A stretch of 10,195 bases of DNA, from NCBI GenBank assembly GCA_022545625.1, contig JACZQS010000054.1:1-10195 (forward strand), written 5' to 3'. This DNA is from Pseudomonadota bacterium. Its GTDB lineage: Bacteria > Pseudomonadota > Gammaproteobacteria > GCA-001735895. Shown here piece after piece: positions 5,334 through 10,195 of this stretch (its first letter is position 1; each line of letters starts with the position of its first letter). Position numbers and translations under genes: made by a program. Under the pieces are notes generated by a model, which saw nothing but the letters and a program-made list of their open reading frames with translations, was not told the origin of the DNA and searched no databases.

Positions 5334-7249
5334 TGCAATTCAGTATTGATACTACCAGCATTGACTGGCGGCTCTACGAGCATCGTGATTCCTTTTTTAT
5401 AGGTGGCCAGCAGTAACGAACGTCGAACGCGACCATTACTGTCAACGCTTAACTGCCCGGTATTGCGTAATTCTGACTCTCCCGGATTTATCATCAACCG
5501 ACGCAGCGCCGGAATCAGTCGGTAAGCGTCTACGCCGAGCGCATACAGGCGACTCAATCGTTTGTTGCTGCCGGACCATAATTGATTAATTTTTTGATAG
5601 TCCCGATTGGCGGAATTGTCCAGCATCCAGGGTATATCAAGAAACCGGATGCCATTTAAATCGCGATCATCGTCAGCATTACCAACACTCGACGAGATAT
5701 GCGAGGTGGCATATACCGGCAGGGCCTGAGCACGGTGAAATTTTAGCTGGGGCTTAATTAACCGTGCCTGACGTGAATTAGCCGCGATAAATACCATGTC
5801 GACATCCTGGCGGCGTCTCGGGTCGAAACTGGCCGATCGACCAATCGCATGTTGAATCAGGGCATGGCGTTGAATGCTCGAAGTTAAGTTCAATAATCTT
5901 TTAATCGAGTTGGAATAATCATTCTTTTTCGATGGATAAGTCTCGGCGCCAACTACCCGGCCACCGAGATTTTCAAATCGTTCGGTAAATGCCCGTTCCA
6001 AACGCGTTCCCCAGTCTGTATCGGGAACCAGGATCAACGCAAGATTCCTACCCTCCGCCAGTGCTATATTGGCAATTTGCTCTGCCTCGTCTTCGGGATT
6101 TAAGCCAAACTGGTATAGATTCAAAGTGGTTTCCTGCGATTTTTTTGCATAGTTCAAAGCGAGTGTGGGGACTTCCAGATTCTCCTGATCTTGTAAAACG
6201 TCGACCAAATCTTTACTGATTGGACCAACAATAAAATCCGCCCCGTTCTGGATTGCCTGCTGATATTGACGCAGGAACTCTTCAGGATCAGTGCTGGCAT
6301 CAATAATTTCAAGCTCCGCATTCAACTCCTGGTCCTGGTAGTAGGCATATAAAAAGCCGTTTTGTATTGCTTCGCTAACCTTTCCCAGGCGGCCGGAAAA
6401 CGGCAACATCAGCGCTATGCGAGCTGGTTTTATATAGATACGCCTGCTTTCTTCGAGCAGGTTGACTGCAAAATAGGCGCTTGCTGAATGCTGGTCGTAG
6501 ATCTGGTACCACTGACTGATCCAGGGCTCCATTTTATCCGGTAACATGTTCGAACGACGCGCGATCAAGTTTAGTTCTAGCCAGCCGCGCATCTCTGAAG
6601 TCTGTTTCTCCGATAGTGCACGGATTATCGCTTTCTCACTGATACGATTGATCGCGTCCCAGATCAGCCAGTGATTTTTTTCAGTTTGTTTAATCGTGTT
6701 CAAATACTGGTTAATCTGAATCCGCAAGCGAGCACTATCCATCGGCTTGCCAATCGCCAATACTCCTTTTGATCGGATATCCAGCGCCATTGCCTTGTAC
6801 TGGAAGTCCTCGATATCTCCAATTTTAGGCAGGGCAAGCAGGCTTTGATAGGTTTTGCCAATGCCGAGCAAGCTGCCGGCGAGTATTGTAGTCGGGTAAT
6901 TTTTATCCTGTTCGAGGATAGCGTCCCCCGGAAGTGACTCCAAATAAGCTTGAGCGAGTTGAAAGTTCCTGGCCTTGTAGTACATTAATGCGGTCTTGAT
7001 ATGAAAGGCAGATTTCTCAGGCTGGGGATATTTTTCCGCCAGGCCCAGGTAAACATCGGCAGCTTCCACCCAGAGTTCTTCGTCCTCCAATGCAAAAGCC
7101 TGCAGAACATCTTCTTGCTGGAGCGTTGAAATAGCGTCTGGCCCAGCCTTCCCATCACCCACTTTTCCAGTTTGGGGCCCGGTTTGGCAACCGCTGATTC
7201 CTAACATTAATGTTAGGATCAATATCATTTTCAGATCTATTGCTCGCAT
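5330..7249 (-). CDS. lpoA: LpoA, outer-membrane lipoprotein activator of PBP1A
   Basis: A 639-residue lipoprotein (E. coli LpoA has 678). The signal sequence runs to residue 20 with lipobox ISGC, so Cys21 would be acylated. Residue 22 is Gln rather than Asp, consistent with outer-membrane sorting. Residues about 45-270 form a helical TPR-like domain. From about 275 the LppC-type periplasmic-binding fold begins with PARIALMLPFSGRLGKVSEA, then FIVGPISKDLV (about 339-349) and FGLNPEDEAEQIA (about 381-393). Known LpoA reaches through the periplasm and stimulates the class A synthase PBP1A. The first ATG has no good ribosome binding site, and Met8 is an alternative start that keeps the signal peptide. 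The codons for residues 11-17 contain a perfect 20-bp palindrome. The gene leads an operon with yraN and the gmhA-like gene. Confidence 0.92.
   Translation of the reverse strand: MRAIDLKMILILTLMLGISGCQTGPQTGKVGDGKAGPDAISTLQQEDVLQAFALEDEELWVEAADVYLGLAEKYPQPEKSAFHIKTALMYYKARNFQLAQAYLESLPGDAILEQDKNYPTTILAGSLLGIGKTYQSLLALPKIGDIEDFQYKAMALDIRSKGVLAIGKPMDSARLRIQINQYLNTIKQTEKNHWLIWDAINRISEKAIIRALSEKQTSEMRGWLELNLIARRSNMLPDKMEPWISQWYQIYDQHSASAYFAVNLLEESRRIYIKPARIALMLPFSGRLGKVSEAIQNGFLYAYYQDQELNAELEIIDASTDPEEFLRQYQQAIQNGADFIVGPISKDLVDVLQDQENLEVPTLALNYAKKSQETTLNLYQFGLNPEDEAEQIANIALAEGRNLALILVPDTDWGTRLERAFTERFENLGGRVVGAETYPSKKNDYSNSIKRLLNLTSSIQRHALIQHAIGRSASFDPRRRQDVDMVFIAANSRQARLIKPQLKFHRAQALPVYATSHISSSVGNADDDRDLNGIRFLDIPWMLDNSANRDYQKINQLWSGSNKRLSRLYALGVDAYRLIPALRRLMINPGESELRNTGQLSVDSNGRVRRSLLLATYKKGITMLVEPPVNAGSINTELQ
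7199..7218. repeat. Perfect 20-bp palindrome within the lpoA signal-peptide codons
   Basis: TCCTAACATTAATGTTAGGA reads identically on both strands. If one T (7199) is bulged out, the outer TGAT (7195-7198) and ATCA (7218-7221) extend the symmetry. In lpoA mRNA it would form an 8-bp hairpin with a UUAA loop about 31 nucleotides after the start codon. In DNA it is a candidate binding site for a dimeric regulator, about 110-130 bp upstream of the divergent rsmI. The symmetry is directly visible; the role is inference. Confidence 0.6.
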
Positions 7250-7282
7250 AGGAATGGCGGTGGCTGTGTATCGGATGGAGCT

Positions 7283-7310
7283 CTGTCAGTTAATGAGGAG
7301 CCTGCATAAT
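7283..7310 (+). promoter_or_regulatory. Candidate rsmI promoter
   Basis: CTGTCA (7283-7288, four of six matches to TTGACA) and CATAAT (7305-7310, five of six to TATAAT) are 16 bp apart. The predicted start near 7317 falls inside the perfect palindrome AGTGTACACT (7311-7320), leaving a leader of only about 11 nucleotides before the rsmI ATG. The reverse strand carries CTGACA (7289-7284), but no matching -10 for lpoA was found. Assignment is by motif only. Confidence 0.4.
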
Positions 7311-7320
7311 AGTGTACACT
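7311..7320. repeat. 10-bp palindrome between the rsmI -10 element and start codon
   Basis: AGTGTACACT is a perfect palindrome directly after the candidate -10 hexamer and is followed by C and six T residues up to the rsmI ATG. Its placement at the expected transcription start is what a repressor operator would have. The loop is too small for it to be a terminator hairpin. I cannot assign a regulator. Confidence 0.4.
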
Positions 7321-7327
7321 CTTTTTT

Positions 7328-8197
7328 ATGAGCGGCGTACTGTATATTGTGGCAACCCCGATCGGCAATTTTGGCGATATCAGCCTACGTGCTATCGATA
7401 CACTCAAGCAGGTCGATTTAATTGCAGCTGAGGATACACGGCATAGCGGGCGTCTATTAAATCATTTGGGAATAAGTAAAAAACTCGTCTCATTGCATGA
7501 GCATAATGAACGCGCCCGTCTCGCCGGGATACTGGAGAATCTTTCGAGCGGGATGGATATAGCCCTGATATCTGACGCGGGCACGCCATTGATATCGGAT
7601 CCCGGTTACAACCTGGTAAACGCGGTTCGTAATGCCGGTTTTAAAGTCAGCCCGATACCCGGTGCCAGTAGCATTATTGCAGCCTTAAGCGGTGCCGGCA
7701 TGCCGACCGATAAGTTCACCTATTTCGGATTTTTGCCACACAAAAATGTTGAACGCATAGCGAGGTTAAAGGCGATTAAGAATCAAAATGGCACCCTCGT
7801 ACTGTTCGAGTCGAGCCATCGCATCAAACGCCTGATCGAGCAGTTAGCCGAGATATTTCCACAAAATCGGATAGTTATCGCAAAAGAGTTAACCAAATTG
7901 CATGAAAACTTTCTGATCGGCGATGCTGCCGATTTGATTGAACTGTTCAGGCAGGATGAGGCGCTTGCTAAAGGTGAATTTGTCATCTTGATTGATAATC
8001 CCAGGGTCGAAGAAGATAGCCGTGGTGGCGAAGCTGAAATCGAGCTGCTGAGGATTCTGTTGAGTGAGTTACCGCTTAAGAAAGCCGTGCTATTAGCAAC
8101 CAGAATTAGCGGCAAGAAAAAGAATTACCTGTACCAGTTGGCACTCGATATAGACCACGCGATGATAGCTTCGAACCGGGCAGGAACAGGCGCCTAA
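7328..8197 (+). CDS. rsmI: 16S rRNA (cytidine-1402-2'-O)-methyltransferase
   Basis: A 289-residue SAM-dependent methyltransferase (E. coli RsmI has 286) of the tetrapyrrole-methylase fold. It 2'-O-methylates C1402 in the decoding centre of the small ribosomal subunit. Diagnostic motifs are ATPIGN (9-14), AAEDTRHS (33-40), SDAGTPLISDPG (82-93), PIPGASS (109-115), FGFLPHK (133-139) and GEFVI (216-220). The C-terminal region with SGKKKNYLYQLAL corresponds to the small helical tail domain of the family. The ATG is only four residues ahead of LYIVATPIGN, as in other members, but no Shine-Dalgarno sequence precedes it, only a C-T6 run. With the candidate promoter this suggests a leaderless-like or very short-leader message. 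It is divergent from lpoA, the conserved arrangement, and its TAA stop overlaps the stop of the opposing MoaD-like gene. Confidence 0.97.
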   Translation: MSGVLYIVATPIGNFGDISLRAIDTLKQVDLIAAEDTRHSGRLLNHLGISKKLVSLHEHNERARLAGILENLSSGMDIALISDAGTPLISDPGYNLVNAVRNAGFKVSPIPGASSIIAALSGAGMPTDKFTYFGFLPHKNVERIARLKAIKNQNGTLVLFESSHRIKRLIEQLAEIFPQNRIVIAKELTKLHENFLIGDAADLIELFRQDEALAKGEFVILIDNPRVEEDSRGGEAEIELLRILLSELPLKKAVLLATRISGKKKNYLYQLALDIDHAMIASNRAGTGA

Positions 8198-8451
8198 CCA
8201 CCTTTTATTGGCGGTAGTAACACAATTTCATCGCTCTCCTGTACCCGTGTCGAGGTATAGTCCTCACGGTTTATTTTTTCGTCGTTAATAATTACCAGGT
8301 AAGCCTTGTGTTCTGGAATCGGTATCATACCGAGTACATCTTCGAGCATCGAGTCTGCTGCGGTTGTTAACTCGCAACTATTGAAACTGCTCCCGGCCGG
8401 GAGATATTGGCGTAGCGCACCAAATAGTTTGACCGTGACCTGCATCGTCAT
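8194..8451 (-). CDS. MoaD/ThiS-like ubiquitin-fold sulfur carrier
   Basis: An 85-residue beta-grasp protein. It begins with a MoaD-like strand (VTVKLFGALRQYLP, from residue 5), contains SDEIVLLPPI near the end and finishes in a bare Gly-Gly (PPIKGG, 80-85). That end is adenylated and thiocarboxylated in the MoaD/ThiS families. In MoaD the sulfur goes into molybdopterin, the dithiolene ligand for Mo or W. It lies 17 bases downstream of a tungsten-type aldehyde oxidoreductase on the same strand, which favours a dedicated role in that enzyme's cofactor, like the MoaD-type gene of the Aromatoleum aor cluster. Met1 and Met3 are both possible starts; neither has a strong ribosome binding site. A general MoaD or a ThiS role cannot be ruled out from sequence alone. 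Confidence 0.82.
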   Translation of the reverse strand: MTMQVTVKLFGALRQYLPAGSSFNSCELTTAADSMLEDVLGMIPIPEHKAYLVIINDEKINREDYTSTRVQESDEIVLLPPIKGG

Positions 8452-8468
8452 GGGGTGACCGGTGTCGA

Positions 8469-10195
8469 TTATAAACCTAGTCGTTGCAAGGTATCCTGCG
8501 TCGGCACGCCTTCCTCGTCCCAGCCGCGCAACCGGTAATACTCGGGCAACATTTCATCGAGCCGACAAACCAGGCCTTTACCGGTACCCGAGGTAGCGGG
8601 TTCTTCGAGTATGCGTTTCGGCAAGGTGTCGTCCTTTTTACCCAGGCCTGCCTTGAGGTTGAACTGACGTTCCATATTCCAGATTCGCTCACCGGTCTCC
8701 TGCATACGCTCTTCACTCCATTCACCATCGCAGGCGGCTGCCACCAGGGTCCGGTAATCGTCCAGGGTCCAACCGCAGCCGCCGGGAAATAAACACAGGC
8801 CACTGGAGTCGATAAACGAGACCTCGTCTTGCGAATTCTTCACAATTTCGGCCTTACCGGGGATATCCGTGGTTTCAAAATCGTGTTCGTAAGGATCCGC
8901 GCGCAAATGACAGGCACCGCGATTACTGGTGGCGTAGGCCAAACCCATTCCCTGCATACTGCGACCATCGTAGGCCGCAAATTCCTGGCCCTTGACGGTC
9001 ATCGATAAATCAGGGTGACCATACTTTTCCGCCAGCCTTTTCGAGCCCAGGGCAATATCTTTACCAAAGCCTTCGACCTTGCCGGTGAGTTCGGAAATAG
9101 TGCATAAGGCTTCAGCGGAACCGAATTCGAGTTTGATTCCGCCGGTTTCTTTTTCAGTAATCGCACCGATGTCGAACAATTCCATCGCCGCGGCAATCGA
9201 GCCCCCGAGCGAGATCGGGTCCATGCCGTATTCATTGCATAAAAAGCCTGCATAAGTAGCCGCGTCGATATCGTCGACGCCAACCGCCGAACCCAGTGCA
9301 TAAGCGGTTTCATATTCAAGACCACCCGAAGCACCGTGATATTCGGGCTTGTCTTTGACTGAAAAGTGGGTCGGGTCTATTTTACAAATGCGTCCACAGC
9401 CGATGGTGCAACCAAAACAGGCGGCATTGGTGACCAGGTTGGTATGGCCGTTAGCATTGGGGGTATGCATCGCCTCGGCATTCATCTTTTCGGCGCCCTC
9501 AAACTGTACCTGGCGGTTGTTGCGTGTGGGCAAACTACCGAAACGATTGGTCACGTCCATCATGTCGATCGTGCCATCGCGAGCCATGCCATCACGATCG
9601 GTCATGCGTGCATTGACCTCGTTGACTATTTTGAAGAACGCCGCGGGCTTAGCGTTTTTCACGCCCCTGGTGCCGCGTACTGCTATGGTCTTGATTTTTT
9701 TTGCACCCATCACCGCGCCAACACCCGAACGCCCGGCGGCCCGGTGCATGTCATTCACAACGCAGGCGAACCGACAAAGATTTTCACCTGCCTGCCCGAT
9801 AGATGCGAAACGCATCAACGGATCCCGGTATTTCTGCTGGAGTAACTCCTCGGTCTGCCAGACGGTTTTCCCCCATACCTCGGTCGCGTCACACAGTTCT
9901 GCCTTGTCATCTTCAATATGCAGATAAACCGGATTTTCAGATTCGCCTTCGATAATCAGCAGGTCGTAACCCGCGTGTTTGAGTTCCGCACCGAACTTGC
10001 CACCCGAATTGGAGCAGGCTATCGCGCCAGTCAGCGCACCCTTGGTAATGACCGAATAACGGCCACCGGTGGAAGCCATGGTGCCAGTCAAAGGACCGGT
10101 AGCAAATATCAGCTTGTTCCCGGCGGAGAGGGGATCGGCAGCAGGGTCCATCTCCTCCAGCAGGTACTTGCTACCCAATCCGCGTTGAACGAGAT
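8469..10195 (-). CDS. Tungsten-type aldehyde:ferredoxin oxidoreductase, partial at the N-terminus
   Basis: The frame is open to the right edge; codons reading LVQRGLGSKYLL continue upstream of the first TTG at 10178, so the true start lies outside the window, probably 20-40 residues further. The family oxidises aldehydes to acids (or the reverse) with a W- or Mo-bis-pyranopterin and passes electrons to ferredoxin-type partners. Signatures are KLIFATGPLTGT near the N-terminus, NDMHRAAGRSGVGAVMGAKK, the cluster motif CFGCTIGC (9419-9396), GGLEYETAYALGS, RGACHLRADPYEHD, and SSGLC with the fourth cluster Cys at 8795-8793. All four [4Fe-4S] cysteines are therefore present. The protein ends at QRLGL, about 600 residues in all. 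No small iron-sulfur or flavin subunit follows; only the MoaD-like gene does. Substrate and metal cannot be read from sequence. The coding DNA is visibly GC-richer than lpoA and rsmI. Confidence 0.93.
   Translation of the reverse strand, partial: LVQRGLGSKYLLEEMDPAADPLSAGNKLIFATGPLTGTMASTGGRYSVITKGALTGAIACSNSGGKFGAELKHAGYDLLIIEGESENPVYLHIEDDKAELCDATEVWGKTVWQTEELLQQKYRDPLMRFASIGQAGENLCRFACVVNDMHRAAGRSGVGAVMGAKKIKTIAVRGTRGVKNAKPAAFFKIVNEVNARMTDRDGMARDGTIDMMDVTNRFGSLPTRNNRQVQFEGAEKMNAEAMHTPNANGHTNLVTNAACFGCTIGCGRICKIDPTHFSVKDKPEYHGASGGLEYETAYALGSAVGVDDIDAATYAGFLCNEYGMDPISLGGSIAAAMELFDIGAITEKETGGIKLEFGSAEALCTISELTGKVEGFGKDIALGSKRLAEKYGHPDLSMTVKGQEFAAYDGRSMQGMGLAYATSNRGACHLRADPYEHDFETTDIPGKAEIVKNSQDEVSFIDSSGLCLFPGGCGWTLDDYRTLVAAACDGEWSEERMQETGERIWNMERQFNLKAGLGKKDDTLPKRILEEPATSGTGKGLVCRLDEMLPEYYRLRGWDEEGVPTQDTLQRLGL

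Noticed and set aside
9349..9927. Long forward-strand reading frames opposite the oxidoreductase gene.
   Set aside because: They are shadows of the GC-rich, well-conserved reverse-strand gene and show no protein family features.
1..10195. CRISPR arrays, tRNA or rRNA genes, insertion sequences, phage or defence genes.
   Set aside because: No regularly spaced repeats, transposase or integrase motifs, or RNA gene signatures were seen on reading both strands.

Overview
The window looks like chromosomal DNA from a gammaproteobacterium. The evidence is a bc1 complex operon followed directly by sspA, and then a gmhA/diaA-like gene, yraN, lpoA and rsmI in the order known from Pseudomonas-type genomes. 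LpoA, the lipoprotein activator of PBP1A, is itself a gammaproteobacterial family. Codon use and base composition are moderate, with visibly AT-richer stretches in lpoA and a GC-richer stretch in the last gene. I cannot name a genus.

Layout. Positions 1-131 hold no supported gene but contain a perfect 9-bp inverted repeat. A Nif3/YbgI-family metal-binding protein (132-887) comes next. A 249-bp leader follows, with a likely promoter and several short palindromes. Then come petA, petB and petC (1137-3699), joined by one-base stop/start overlaps, and sspA 15 bases later (3715-4341). A convergent junction of 19 bases separates sspA from a left-reading operon, lpoA-yraN-gmhA/diaA (7249 down to 4361). 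rsmI (7328-8197) is divergent from lpoA across a 78-bp gap. The last block, also left-reading, is a tungsten-type aldehyde:ferredoxin oxidoreductase gene that runs off the right edge, followed by a MoaD/ThiS-like small protein gene. The stop codon of the latter overlaps the stop of rsmI.

How the genes work together. PetA, PetB and PetC form the ubiquinol:cytochrome c oxidoreductase of the respiratory chain. SspA binds RNA polymerase in known members. LpoA stimulates septal and side-wall peptidoglycan synthesis. The SIS-domain protein supplies heptose for LPS or controls replication initiation. RsmI methylates 16S rRNA. The oxidoreductase and the MoaD-like protein probably belong together, the small protein serving pterin cofactor assembly.

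What is unusual. sspB and the BON-domain lipoprotein gene, usual neighbours between sspA and gmhA/diaA, are absent here. The sequence usually found beyond rsmI is replaced by the oxidoreductase pair. A perfect 20-bp palindrome lies within the signal-peptide codons of lpoA. I found no CRISPR array, tRNA, rRNA, insertion sequence or complete novel system. Most of the window is conserved housekeeping sequence.
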